This document shows, piece by piece, positions 1-8,926 of a stretch of DNA of 64,000 nucleotides (position 1 is the first letter of the stretch; the number at the start of each line of letters is the position of its first letter). Source of the stretch: Bacteroidota bacterium (GTDB lineage Bacteria; Bacteroidota; Bacteroidia; Chitinophagales; Chitinophagaceae); assembly GCA_023424015.1 (NCBI GenBank), contig JAFAEM010000032.1, positions 1 to 64,000 of the forward strand, given 5' to 3'. Under the pieces are notes generated by a model. It searched no databases. It was not told where the DNA came from and saw only the letters and a list, made by a program, of their open reading frames with translations. The translations under genes and the position numbers were made by a program.

Positions 1-1
1 T

Positions 2-43
2 CACCACTCACGACTCACCACTCACGATTCACGACTCACACTT
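2..43. repeat. Degenerate 7-bp tandem array (CACSACT)
   Basis: Six consecutive 7-base units fit CAC(C/G)A(C/T)T with few changes, starting at base 2 and fading at about 43. The stop codon of the minus-strand transporter gene (36-38) lies inside the array, so the repeat abuts or has moved into that gene's 3' end. Any inverted partner would lie outside the window. The same fixed-period pattern with other unit sequences recurs in several other gaps here. Confidence 0.7.
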
Positions 44-1970
44 GTACAATAAGCACCGGCACCTTCAGCTCATGCCTTACCGCATTAATGGTTTCTCCGT
101 AAATAAAATCCTTTAACCCCGAGTGCCCGTGCGCACCGAGGACAAGCATGTCTGCACCTTTCTCTTTGACGATCCGCGTGATCTCGCGGGACCGGTCGCG
201 GAAACCGAGAATGCCTTCGGCTTCATATCCTTTTTCTTTTAGTTGCGCCACGAGGTTGTCCAGTCTTTGCTGATCGTGGAAAGTTTCGTAGTCATCGGTT
301 TCTTTTCCAGATATAATAGCCGATGGACTTTCAACCACATGTATCAATACAAAACGCGTTTGCTTTCGCGCCTGCCCGATCGCTGATGAAAGTAGTTTGA
401 TATCATTATCGCTGAAATCAAGCGCCACCGCGATCTTATTATAAACAGGCACTTCTATATTCTGCAGTTGTGGCACTTCCTTATGCATCTGGATCGATGA
501 TGTTTTTTTAGCCGTTGAAAGCATCGGATAGATGATCGAATAGGCCAGTAAAAATACAAACAGCACACCGGCGATGACAATGATCACCTTCGCGACGGTG
601 TTGTCTGAGGCTGAGAAATAACCCATCGCTTCCTCAGTTAGCATTTTAAGATTGAGGTACACCAGCACTGAGGCGATCAGCCAGGCGAAAAATTTTACGA
701 TGGGTTTTATCACAAAGGCACCCATCGTTTTTTTATCACTCACAAAATGTATCAGTGGAATTACCGCGAATCCAAGTTGCAAACTGAGCACCACCTGGCT
801 AAAGACAAGGAGGCTGTCAACCTCATCTTCTCCAAAAACCGCGATAACGATGATGGCGGGTATGATCGCAACCAGTCTTGTAATAAGCCGTCGCATAACC
901 GGGTTGATCCGCAGCCGGAGATAGCCCTCCATCACGATCTGTCCGGCGAGGGTACCGGTCACTGTTGAACTTTGTCCCGATGCGATCAGCGCGATAGCAA
1001 ATAAAGTGGAGGCCACCGATGAACCCAGCATGGGTGATAACAACTGGTGGGCCTGTCCGATTTCACCTACATCCGTTCTGCCGGTCTTAAAAAACACGGT
1101 GGCGGCGAGGATGAGAATGGCCGCGTTGATCAAAAACGCGATATTGAGGGCTACTGCGCTGTCAATAAAACTCCATTTCAGCGCCTGCTTAATACCTTCT
1201 TTGCTTTTTTTGATCTTTCTCGTTTGCACAAGTGCTGAATGCAGGTAGAGATTATGCGGCATCACGGTAGCGCCAATGATCCCAATAGCGAGATAGAGTG
1301 CTGTTTCTTTCGGCAGGGCATTGCTCATACCTCTTGCCTCGTACAGTTCCGCCGCTTCGGGAAGGGATGGTATGAAACCTTTTAGTACATCATGAAGCTC
1401 GGGTTGCGCGATCACGATATTGAACAGAAAACAAATACCGATCACAGCGATCAACCCGATGATAAACGCTTCCATCTTACGAATGCCGAGTCTTTGCAGG
1501 TAAAGCAATAAAAATGTATCGAGCACTGTGATGGAAACACCCCAAATCAGTGGAAGACCCGTCAGTAATTGAATACCGATCGCCATTCCCAGGATCTCGG
1601 CGAGATCGGTCGCTGCTATGGCGATCTCCGCCAACACCCATAACACAAAATTCATTTTGCGCGGATAGGTTTCGCGGTTGGCCTGTGCCAGGTCGCGACC
1701 CCGTACGATACCGAGACGGGCACTCAGACTTTGCAATAGCAGGGCCATGATATTACTCATTAGCAAAACCCAGATCAGCGCATAGCCATACTTACTACCG
1801 CCTGCCAGATCGGTGGCCCAGTTGCCGGGGTCCATGTAACCTACACTTACCAGGTAAGCCGGTCCGAAGAAAGAAAGTATACGTCGCCAGCGTGGCCGGT
1901 GTGATGAGGTAGTATCTACACTTTCGTGCACCTCGCTGAGCGATGTATCGGGGTGGATCCTATTCTTCAT
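36..1970 (-). CDS. mntH: NRAMP-family divalent metal transporter fused to a universal stress protein domain
   Basis: A proton-coupled importer of Mn2+/Fe2+ in the inner membrane. The N-terminal ~490 residues are an NRAMP core with many membrane segments, the metal-binding DPGN motif of TM1 (DPGNWATDL) and the MPH motif of TM6 (GATVMPHNLYLHS). Residues ~505-644 form a cytoplasmic UspA-like domain (NKIAVALDFSDND near its start, GAHGHSG near its end), which makes the protein about 200 residues longer than a plain MntH. The nucleotide-binding pattern GxxGx9G is followed by Glu-Thr rather than directly by Ser/Thr. The ATG lies inside the last codons of the upstream regulator gene (11-base overlap), so the two are co-transcribed and probably controlled by metal through that regulator. 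Confidence 0.93.
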   Translation of the reverse strand: MKNRIHPDTSLSEVHESVDTTSSHRPRWRRILSFFGPAYLVSVGYMDPGNWATDLAGGSKYGYALIWVLLMSNIMALLLQSLSARLGIVRGRDLAQANRETYPRKMNFVLWVLAEIAIAATDLAEILGMAIGIQLLTGLPLIWGVSITVLDTFLLLYLQRLGIRKMEAFIIGLIAVIGICFLFNIVIAQPELHDVLKGFIPSLPEAAELYEARGMSNALPKETALYLAIGIIGATVMPHNLYLHSALVQTRKIKKSKEGIKQALKWSFIDSAVALNIAFLINAAILILAATVFFKTGRTDVGEIGQAHQLLSPMLGSSVASTLFAIALIASGQSSTVTGTLAGQIVMEGYLRLRINPVMRRLITRLVAIIPAIIVIAVFGEDEVDSLLVFSQVVLSLQLGFAVIPLIHFVSDKKTMGAFVIKPIVKFFAWLIASVLVYLNLKMLTEEAMGYFSASDNTVAKVIIVIAGVLFVFLLAYSIIYPMLSTAKKTSSIQMHKEVPQLQNIEVPVYNKIAVALDFSDNDIKLLSSAIGQARKQTRFVLIHVVESPSAIISGKETDDYETFHDQQRLDNLVAQLKEKGYEAEGILGFRDRSREITRIVKEKGADMLVLGAHGHSGLKDFIYGETINAVRHELKVPVLIVQV

Positions 1971-2631
1971 ACTTTACGAAAATATTTTTGGCCAGTTCCC
2001 CGCTCACCTGCGTGGTATTGGAGGAGCGTGACTGGCGGATCTTTAGTTCGAGTGAGTTGTCAAAATTGAATTTTCTTTTGGTTTCGAGTTTAGTGCCGAT
2101 GCCAATCTTTTTATGACCCAGCAGTTCCAGCATTTCAGTTGACTGGTCACTTACATAGCAAACCACCGCGGGTTTATTCAAAGGCAGATCGGAGAGACAA
2201 ACCTGTTTGCTGGTTTCGATACGGCCATTCGCATCCGGAATAGGATCACCATGCGGATCAAAACGTGGGAAGCCCAGGTACTCATCCAGTTTATCTATTA
2301 ATTTCTTGCTGCTTACATGTTCGAGATCTTCGGCCACCACGTGCACTTCATCCCAGCTGAATTTTAATTTCTCAGCAAGAAAAAACTCCCAGAGCCGGTG
2401 GCGACGTATGATCAGCAGGGCTAGCTTTTTACCTTCGGCCGTGAGCGTGAAGCCGTGGTAGGCTTTATAATGGATCAGCTTCTTCGCGCTGAGTTTTTTC
2501 ATCATATCTGTCACCGAAGCCGGCCGGGTCTGCAATTCCGTGGCCAGCGCGTTGGTGGTGACGGTACCATCCTTTTGTAAATGATAGATGGCCTTGATAT
2601 AATTCTCTTCGCTGGTCGAGTAGTTTAACAC
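1960..2631 (-). CDS. mntR: DtxR/MntR-family metal-dependent transcriptional repressor
   Basis: A metal-sensing repressor likely to control the transporter gene it overlaps. The first ~65 residues are a winged helix-turn-helix (SEENYIKAIYHL, then PASVTDMMKKL). They are followed by the dimerisation and metal-binding region with VVAEDLEHV and DPHGDPIP, and a C-terminal FeoA/SH3-like part to residue 223, the usual length for the family. The start is GTG at 2629-2631; the next in-frame Met is about 38 residues in and would cut the DNA-binding domain. A palindromic operator lies directly upstream, so autoregulation is likely. Mn versus Fe specificity cannot be settled from sequence alone; the NRAMP partner favours Mn. 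Confidence 0.93.
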   Translation of the reverse strand: MLNYSTSEENYIKAIYHLQKDGTVTTNALATELQTRPASVTDMMKKLSAKKLIHYKAYHGFTLTAEGKKLALLIIRRHRLWEFFLAEKLKFSWDEVHVVAEDLEHVSSKKLIDKLDEYLGFPRFDPHGDPIPDANGRIETSKQVCLSDLPLNKPAVVCYVSDQSTEMLELLGHKKIGIGTKLETKRKFNFDNSLELKIRQSRSSNTTQVSGELAKNIFVKYEE

Positions 2632-2642
2632 GTCTAAATATA

Positions 2643-2682
2643 TTTTTAGGCAAACCTAAAAAAATAATTTGAATTTCGCAAA
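2643..2682 (-). promoter_or_regulatory. Promoter with embedded MntR-type operator
   Basis: An inverted repeat TTTTTAGG-CAAA-CCTAAAAA (2643-2662) has perfect 8-base arms and resembles DtxR/MntR boxes. On the minus strand the -7 element TAGGTTTG (2651-2658) lies inside it, with TTTG (2679-2682) 20 bases upstream, matching the Bacteroidota promoter form. Repressor bound here would cover the -7 element of the mntR-mntH operon. The palindrome and spacing are seen directly; repressor binding is inferred. Confidence 0.75.
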
Positions 2683-2691
2683 ATCGGCAGT

Positions 2692-2996
2692 GCCGCAAAG
2701 ACGGGAAGGCGGGAAGCCACTATCGTCTGACGTCCTCGTCTGACGATAGCAAATTGAGAATTCACCAACGTCATGCGGGGATCGTCTGACGTCCTCGTCT
2801 GACGATAATATGATGGTAATCCATCAATCGTCTGACGATAGCAAATTGAGAATTCACCAACGTCAGACGGGGACGTCAGACGTTTGGTGAGTCGATGATC
2901 AGCATAAAACCTAACTGATTAATTCGTCTTACTCCAACTCGAATTATAAAAGTGTAGATTCTAATCACCATTCTTCCCTTTCTCCCGCCTTTCCGG
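2692..2996. repeat. Inverted pair of 8-bp degenerate arrays around a CGTCTGACG repeat cluster
   Basis: Octamer units resembling GRCGGGAA run at 2692-2715 and are mirrored by CTTCCCTT-like units at 2973-2996. Between them CGTCTGACG occurs directly at 2724, 2737, 2783, 2796 and 2829, and as its complement CGTCAGACG at 2861 and 2874. A 45-base direct repeat (2737-2781 and 2829-2873) differs at two positions. The complementary copies could form hairpins. This fills the gap of about 430 bases before the next gene, in which no coding region was found. Confidence 0.75.
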
Positions 2997-3060
2997 TCCA
3001 CCAAAAAAATGAACCCCAAAAAAGCAGGAATCACTTAATTTGCCGCTACAAACCAGCATC

Positions 3061-4023
3061 ATGAAAATATTCAGAAAGTATGGCTTGTTTTTTTGGGTTA
3101 TTGTAATGATTGCCTGCAAGTCTAAGAAGGTTACATTATCTGGCGACGAGCCGGTTGAGGTAGATGATTTTATTGCATTCTTTCCCGAAGCCGCTCTCCC
3201 CTTCGAAGTAGCGGATAGCACTTTATTAAGAAAGGAAAATGATTCCCTGCTGATCAGTCACGCCGTATTTACACAATTTGTTCCCGATTCCATACTTGCC
3301 GGTTTTTTTGGAAAAAATACAAAACCAAAGATCTATCCCCTGGTCAAAGCGACAGCAGAAGAGACCTATCTGTTTGTGAAAGCGCAGGCCGGTAACAAGC
3401 GTTCCGCGCTGGTGCTGGCATTTGATAAAAAAAATCAGTTCATCGCCGCAATGTCTATGTTGAGTCTGGACCAGTCCACGGCCACCAGTCAGACAGGAGT
3501 CATGGATCGCCGGAAAACAATTACACGCTCCGTGTTGCGAAAAAATAAAGATGGTTCCACCCGGGAAGGCAAAGATGTGTTTGTGCTCAACAGCGCAGCG
3601 GGCGAGTTTATGTTGATCATGACAGATGCGCCTGATGAGAAACCGACAGAATTGATCAATCCTATCGATACTTTTTCACGCAAGCAAAAATATACTGCGG
3701 ATTATGGCACTGGTAAAATGACCTTATTTTCATTTCGTGATGGGAGAAGAAGTGATCGACTCAGCTTTTTTATACATTTTGAAAAAAACAACGGTGAATG
3801 CACCGGTGAACTAAAAGGTGAAGCGATCATCAAATCGCCTACTATTGCTGAGTACAGCGAAGGTGGCGATCCCTGCCGTTTGCAATTTAAATTTACTTCC
3901 ACCTCGGTGACCGTTAAAGAACTCGAAGGCTGCGGATCAAGACGCGGGCTCCGGTGTTCCTTCGATGGCGTATACCCGAGGAAGAAGGAAGCGAAGCCAA
4001 AGGCATCGGGTAAAAAATCGTGA
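3061..4023 (+). CDS. Putative lipoprotein of unknown function
   Basis: Family not recognised. The product begins with a short basic stretch and hydrophobic core ending in the lipobox VMIAC at about residue 17, so it should be lipid-anchored in the envelope. The rest (~300 residues) is soluble and mixed alpha/beta, with a basic C-terminus (PRKKEAKPKASGKKS). The ATG at 3061 was chosen over an upstream TTG because the signal sequence begins there. The gene stands alone, divergent from the mntR operon. Function unknown. Confidence 0.75.
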   Translation: MKIFRKYGLFFWVIVMIACKSKKVTLSGDEPVEVDDFIAFFPEAALPFEVADSTLLRKENDSLLISHAVFTQFVPDSILAGFFGKNTKPKIYPLVKATAEETYLFVKAQAGNKRSALVLAFDKKNQFIAAMSMLSLDQSTATSQTGVMDRRKTITRSVLRKNKDGSTREGKDVFVLNSAAGEFMLIMTDAPDEKPTELINPIDTFSRKQKYTADYGTGKMTLFSFRDGRRSDRLSFFIHFEKNNGECTGELKGEAIIKSPTIAEYSEGGDPCRLQFKFTSTSVTVKELEGCGSRRGLRCSFDGVYPRKKEAKPKASGKKS

Positions 4024-4196
4024 GAGAACAAAAGTGTACGGGTTTTGATGATACACATAAGATGCGATCCCAGTAAGGATTGCGGGTGCGGGACTTGGGC
4101 CGAAAATCAAACATTTATAAATTTACCTTTATCTTGCGCGTTCGTGTCAACAAAACACACTGAAAAACCACATTGATTTGAACTAAAAATTACCAG

Positions 4197-5852
4197 ATGA
4201 GTTTTACAAGTTATAAAGTTCCTTATCCTGTTGAACAAAACTATACAAAGCGGGTTGCTTACTTTTCGATGGAGTTTGCCGTACATCAGCCACTAAAGAT
4301 CTATAGCGGTGGCCTTGGTTTTCTCGCGGGCTCACACCTGCGCAGTGCCTATGAACTCAGACAAAACCTGATCGGCGTTGGGATATTGTGGAAATATGGT
4401 TATTACGACCAGGAGCGTCACCAGGACCAGACCCTCGATGTGGCCTGGAATGAAAAGCAATACAGTTTTCTCGAAGATACCGGTATCAAATTCCAGATCA
4501 ATGTGCATGAGCACCCGGTATGGGTCAAAGTTTTTTATCTCAATCCCGAAACATTCAAATCAGCGCCGCTGTTTCTATTGTCGACCGATACACCGGAGAA
4601 TGATTATGTATCGCAGACCATCACGCACCGGCTCTACGATGCCAATGTGGCCACCAAGGTTGCGCAGTACATTTTATTGGGAGTAGGTGGCGCCAAGCTG
4701 ATGGATGTACTCGGTTTCAATCCCGAATTATATCACCTCAACGAAGCGCACGGATTATCCGCTGCGTTTTACCTGTATAAAAAATTCGACCACAAAATAG
4801 AAGAGGTGAGAAAAAGGCTGGTCTTTACCACGCATACGCCCGAAGAAGCCGGCAATGAAAAGCATGATATATTCCTGTGTCATAAAATGAGCTATTTCTG
4901 CGGGCTCAGCGTCGACGAAGTGAAAAAACTTACAAAGAATAACGACGATGCCTTCAACCATTCACTGGTGGCCCTTCGATTTGCTCATTTGGCCAATGGC
5001 GTATCGGAATTGCATGGCCATGTATCAAGGGCCATGTGGAGTAAATATGACGACATCTGTCCCATCATTTCTATAACCAATGCGCAGAATTATCGCTATT
5101 GGGCGGATAAGCAGTTATACAGGTTCAGGGAAGCCGGTGATGATTATGGCATCGACGACCGCAAAAAATACCTCAAGAAAAGAGCTTTCGATATCGTAGC
5201 CGACCAGACTGGAAAACTTTTTAATCCTGATGTGTTCACCATCGTGTGGGCGAGACGTTTTGCCGGCTACAAACGTGCAGGTCTGATCACCACCGATGAT
5301 CAGCGATTCAGGAAACTGGTACACAATACAAAATACCCCGTGCAGATCATCTGGGCGGGAAAGCCATACCCTGTTGATCATCCCGCTATCAGTGAATTCA
5401 ACCAATTGGTATACCTGAGTAAGGAATTTAAAAATGTGGCCGTGCTCACAGGTTATGAACTTACCCTGTCCAAACGTTTGAAACAGGCTTCCGACTGTTG
5501 GCTAAATAATCCCCGCGTGCCGCGCGAAGCTTCAGGCACCAGTGGGATGACAGCTGCAATGAACGGTGCTGTTAACTTTTCAACCGACGATGGATGGATA
5601 CCCGAGTTCATCAACCATGGTCACAATGGATTTGTAGTGCCCAAGGCCGATTATACCAACATGACCACACACGACCAGGATCAATATGATCTCAATATGC
5701 TCTACGAAATCCTCGAGAAGGAAATACTGCCCCTGTATTATGAAAATTATAATACCTGGCGCCAGATCATGAAGAATGGGATGGAAGATGTTCGTTTCCG
5801 CTTCGACAGCAACCGCATGGCGAATGAGTATTATGAATTGTTGTACAAGTAA
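4197..5852 (+). CDS. Alpha-glucan phosphorylase-like protein (GT35), short form lacking the PLP lysine
   Basis: Related to glycogen/maltodextrin phosphorylases, which release glucose-1-phosphate from alpha-1,4-glucans. At 551 residues it belongs to the short form. Recognisable blocks are YFSMEFAVHQPLKIYSGGLG near the N-terminus, VWARRFAGYKR (phosphate contacts in the family), WAGKPYPVD, and REASGTSGMTAAMNGA near residue 450. In characterised phosphorylases the last block reads GMK, with Lys forming the PLP Schiff base; here that residue is Thr452 (codon ACA at 5550). Either the enzyme works without PLP or the activity has changed, so the product name should be used with care. A GH13 amylase-like gene lies 1.5 kb downstream, consistent with glucan metabolism. 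Confidence 0.82.
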   Translation: MSFTSYKVPYPVEQNYTKRVAYFSMEFAVHQPLKIYSGGLGFLAGSHLRSAYELRQNLIGVGILWKYGYYDQERHQDQTLDVAWNEKQYSFLEDTGIKFQINVHEHPVWVKVFYLNPETFKSAPLFLLSTDTPENDYVSQTITHRLYDANVATKVAQYILLGVGGAKLMDVLGFNPELYHLNEAHGLSAAFYLYKKFDHKIEEVRKRLVFTTHTPEEAGNEKHDIFLCHKMSYFCGLSVDEVKKLTKNNDDAFNHSLVALRFAHLANGVSELHGHVSRAMWSKYDDICPIISITNAQNYRYWADKQLYRFREAGDDYGIDDRKKYLKKRAFDIVADQTGKLFNPDVFTIVWARRFAGYKRAGLITTDDQRFRKLVHNTKYPVQIIWAGKPYPVDHPAISEFNQLVYLSKEFKNVAVLTGYELTLSKRLKQASDCWLNNPRVPREASGTSGMTAAMNGAVNFSTDDGWIPEFINHGHNGFVVPKADYTNMTTHDQDQYDLNMLYEILEKEILPLYYENYNTWRQIMKNGMEDVRFRFDSNRMANEYYELLYK

Positions 5853-5966
5853 AGCATTCCCATCGGATGTGGTGACCTATTTAACGAGGGAATGACACGG
5901 AGTGTATGGAGGTAACATGAAGGACACAAAGTTTTAGGAAAGACATTACAATTCTCAAAAGAATTT

Positions 5967-7193
5967 CTAACGAAACTTTGCTGTCATCTGCTCCATCGAA
6001 ACAGGTGATGAAAAATAGCCGGCGAGTTTACTGATCACCGCTTCTACCAGTGCATCCGGGCAGGACGCGCCACTTGTAATTAAGATCTTTACCGGCGTAT
6101 TGGCCGGCAGGTAACCAGTAGTTGATAACTCCTCTTTGGTATGGAAATTATAATGCAGGATCGTATCGCGTGAAAGGATCTTCTCCTCATTATTGATAAA
6201 GAAGGTAGGCAGCTTTTCCTCGCAGAGTTCAACCAGGTGTGAAGTATTGGACGAATTGTAACCACCCACCACTATGGCAAGATCGGCATCAGTAGACAGC
6301 ATTCCGGTTACGGCTGTCTGGTTATCGTTGGTGGCATAGCAAAGTGTATCGCGTGTGTCGGCGAAACGTTCCGCGATATTTGATTCATCCAGTTGATAAT
6401 GCTGCATCATCACCTGCTTCAGGTAGTCGGAGATGGCCTGTGTATCGCTGGCCAGCATGGTGGTCTGGTTCACCACACCGATTCGCTGCAGGTCTTTTTC
6501 AATATCAAATCCATCGGAATATTGCCCGGCGAATTCTGTATAAAACGAGGCAGCCGGCTTTTCGCCGGTGATATATTTTGCAAGTTCAATCGTTTGCTGC
6601 ATATCCTTCACTACAACCGAAGGCGCGTTGACGGCGGCATGTGAAAATGTGGCCCTTGTCTCTTCGTGGTTGGGTTTGCCATGAATCACCACGCTGTAAT
6701 TTTTGCGGGCAATGGCTTCGCTGCGGTTCCAAACTTTTTCTACAAAGGGGCAGGTGGTATTGTATTGCTCCACCAGGATCCCGGTTTGCCGTAGCCTGTT
6801 TTCAATATCCAGTGTAGTGCCAAACGCCGGGATGATCACGATATCATCCGCCGACAGTTCATCAAATGAAATGAGTTGCCGGCCACCGGTGTCCTGCAGG
6901 AACCGGACACCATGAGAAAGCAGGTCCGTATTCACCTGGGGGTTATGGATCATTTCACTAAGTAGAAAGATCCTTTTGCCAGGATTTTCATCGATCGTGC
7001 GAAAAGCGATCTCGATGGCGTTTTCCACGCCATAGCAAAAACCAAAATGACGGGCCAGGTAAATATGCAGTGGGCCGAAATCGAGCAGGGTGGGCGAGAA
7101 GTCCTTTTTCATCCGGTCGGCCTCCTTGCGCTTCTGCTTGATCGCGGTGATCAGCGGGCTGCGATAGATAATTGGTACGTCAAAGCTTTTCAT
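5967..7193 (-). CDS. ispH: 4-hydroxy-3-methylbut-2-enyl diphosphate reductase (IspH), long form
   Basis: Catalyses the last step of the MEP pathway, reducing HMBPP to IPP and DMAPP with a [4Fe-4S] cluster. The three cluster cysteines are visible: Cys53 (FGFCYGVENA), Cys148 (NTTCPFVEKVW) and Cys378 (ITSGASCPDALVE). The substrate His pairs are EMIHNPQVN and HGKPNHEET. At 408 residues it is longer than the E. coli enzyme (about 316), with an N-terminal extension of about 40 residues like the cyanobacterial-type long form. It stands alone on the minus strand between two plus-strand glucan-related genes. Confidence 0.95.
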   Translation of the reverse strand: MKSFDVPIIYRSPLITAIKQKRKEADRMKKDFSPTLLDFGPLHIYLARHFGFCYGVENAIEIAFRTIDENPGKRIFLLSEMIHNPQVNTDLLSHGVRFLQDTGGRQLISFDELSADDIVIIPAFGTTLDIENRLRQTGILVEQYNTTCPFVEKVWNRSEAIARKNYSVVIHGKPNHEETRATFSHAAVNAPSVVVKDMQQTIELAKYITGEKPAASFYTEFAGQYSDGFDIEKDLQRIGVVNQTTMLASDTQAISDYLKQVMMQHYQLDESNIAERFADTRDTLCYATNDNQTAVTGMLSTDADLAIVVGGYNSSNTSHLVELCEEKLPTFFINNEEKILSRDTILHYNFHTKEELSTTGYLPANTPVKILITSGASCPDALVEAVISKLAGYFSSPVSMEQMTAKFR

Positions 7194-7416
7194 GCGAAAC
7201 TTTCCTTTTTCCAGGTTTTAATATGCCCGGAAAGTGGACCGCAAGTTACCGATTTTAAAGCGCATGACTGCTTAACAATAGTTAAAGGCAAAGCACCTGG
7301 AACATTGCAAAGTGCCGTCCCGTCTTCACAGCCTCCCGGCAATTCAGTTATGGTGACAAAGATTGCTATCCATGCTGGTTAGGGAATTAGTTCTTATTTT
7401 CACCAAAACAGGATTC

Positions 7417-8778
7417 ATGAAGATATTGTTTTTCTCCCTGTCGGTCATCATGCTGGTAGCCGGCTGTAACAATGATTCTAAAGAAAAAAGCGCTATGAAA
7501 AATTCAAAATCTGTTGACTGGGCTCATTATACAAATATCTATGAGGTAAATATTCGCCAATATACCCCCGAAGGCACTTTTAATGCCTTTGCGCCACATA
7601 TGGAGAGACTGAAGGATATGGGTGTGCACACGCTGTGGTTTATGCCCATCACCCCCATCGCGCAAAAGAATAAAAAGGGCACACTCGGCAGTCCCTATGC
7701 CTGCTCCGATTATACTTCCATCAACCCCGAATACGGAACCCTGGACGATTTTAAGAACCTGGTAAAACAGGCGCACCAGCTTGGACTGAAAGTGATCATC
7801 GACTGGGTGGCCAATCATACAGGATGGGACCATGTGTGGACGGTAGAGCACCCGGATTATTATTTAAAAGACCCGTCAACCAATGATTTTAAAATCGCCA
7901 GCGGGATGGATGATATCATTGAACTGGATTACCACAATCCCGAATTGCGCAATGCCATGATCGAAGCCATGCAGTTTTGGGTAAAGGAAGCGGATATCGA
8001 TGGTTTCCGTTGCGACCTGGCGGCATGGGTGGAGGTTGATTTCTGGCGCGAAGCCCGGCCCCGTGTTGATTCGGTCAAGCACCTGTTCTGGCTCGGCGAA
8101 TTTGATGAACTTGAGAATCCCGACTACGGCGAAGTTTTCGACGCCAGCTACACCTGGACATGGATGCATAAGACAAAAGATTTTTACCAGCAACAACTCC
8201 CCATCTCAGTACTTGATAGCCTTCTCGAACGATATAGTAATATTGGTGACGGCTCCATGCGTGCCTGGTTTACTACCAATCATGACGAAAATAGCTGGAA
8301 CGGTACTGAATACGATAAATACGGGAAAATGGCGCCGGCATTGGCAGTATTCAGCGCTACCTGGAACGGCGTACCCCTGCTATACAGTGGGCAGGAGTTG
8401 CCTAACCGGAAAAAACTGGAGTTTTTTGAAAAAGATCCCATTGCCTGGACGGGCCGGAATGAATTGCACGATTTTTACAAAACACTGCTGACCCTACACA
8501 GGGAAAACCCCGCCCTGAGAGGCGGCGACCCGGCTGTAAAGACCTACCGTCTGCAAACAACTCATAACGGACATGTGATGGCTTACCTGCGCCGGAATGG
8601 GAGTCATGAAGTGCTGGTGGTGTTGAATCTTTCTAATACCGATCCCCTGGACATCGAAATAACCGATTCACAACTTACCGGGAAATTTAAAGATGCATTT
8701 AGCGCTGCCGAAACAGATTTTTCATCCGGGAAAAAAATGCAGTTGAAAGAATGGGAGTATAGGGTGTTTGTTAAATAG
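7417..8778 (+). CDS. Alpha-amylase family (GH13) lipoprotein
   Basis: An extracytoplasmic glycoside hydrolase or transglycosylase acting on alpha-glucans. The signal peptide ends in lipobox VAGC with the lipid-modified Cys at residue 17, so it is membrane-anchored. The four GH13 regions are in order: DWVANHTGWDHVW; DGFRCDLAAW with nucleophile Asp200; FWLGEFDE with acid/base Glu228; and TTNHDEN with Asp290. A small C-terminal beta domain follows (~380-453). The ATG at 7417 was chosen because the signal peptide starts there; an upstream ATG at 7363 would bury it. Exact substrate unknown. Confidence 0.9.
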   Translation: MKILFFSLSVIMLVAGCNNDSKEKSAMKNSKSVDWAHYTNIYEVNIRQYTPEGTFNAFAPHMERLKDMGVHTLWFMPITPIAQKNKKGTLGSPYACSDYTSINPEYGTLDDFKNLVKQAHQLGLKVIIDWVANHTGWDHVWTVEHPDYYLKDPSTNDFKIASGMDDIIELDYHNPELRNAMIEAMQFWVKEADIDGFRCDLAAWVEVDFWREARPRVDSVKHLFWLGEFDELENPDYGEVFDASYTWTWMHKTKDFYQQQLPISVLDSLLERYSNIGDGSMRAWFTTNHDENSWNGTEYDKYGKMAPALAVFSATWNGVPLLYSGQELPNRKKLEFFEKDPIAWTGRNELHDFYKTLLTLHRENPALRGGDPAVKTYRLQTTHNGHVMAYLRRNGSHEVLVVLNLSNTDPLDIEITDSQLTGKFKDAFSAAETDFSSGKKMQLKEWEYRVFVK

Positions 8779-8779
8779 G

Positions 8780-8868
8780 GTTGAATATAGTTGAATGTGG
8801 TTGAACATTGTTGAAAATAGTTGAATGTTGTCCAAAGCTCGAAGCTCAAAGCTCATGGCTCAAAGCTG
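8780..8868. repeat. Five 10-bp units followed by five 7-bp units
   Basis: Directly after the amylase stop codon, five exact-length decamers with consensus GTTGAANRTD run from 8780 to 8829. After a short gap, five heptamers with consensus AAAGCTC run from 8834 to 8868. The two arrays have different unit lengths and sequences. No coding sequence is present. This is the clearest case here of two unrelated fixed-period arrays lying side by side. Confidence 0.8.
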
Positions 8869-8872
8869 CTAA

Positions 8873-8899
8873 CAAAAAGCCCCGGCATACTACCGGGGC
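8873..8899 (-). terminator. Rho-independent terminator of the HtrA-like protease gene
   Basis: Read on the minus strand, GCCCCGG-TAGTATG-CCGGGGC (8879-8899) is a perfect 7-bp GC-rich stem followed directly by a T run (8874-8878). It lies 28 bases beyond the stop codon of the protease gene. Confidence 0.88.
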
Positions 8900-8926
8900 A
8901 TTATATTCTAAAAGTCTTTTTTCGAA

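Noticed and set aside
2722..2882. CRISPR-like repeat series
   Set aside because: Repeats are only 9 bases, occur in both orientations and at uneven distances, and no cas gene is near.
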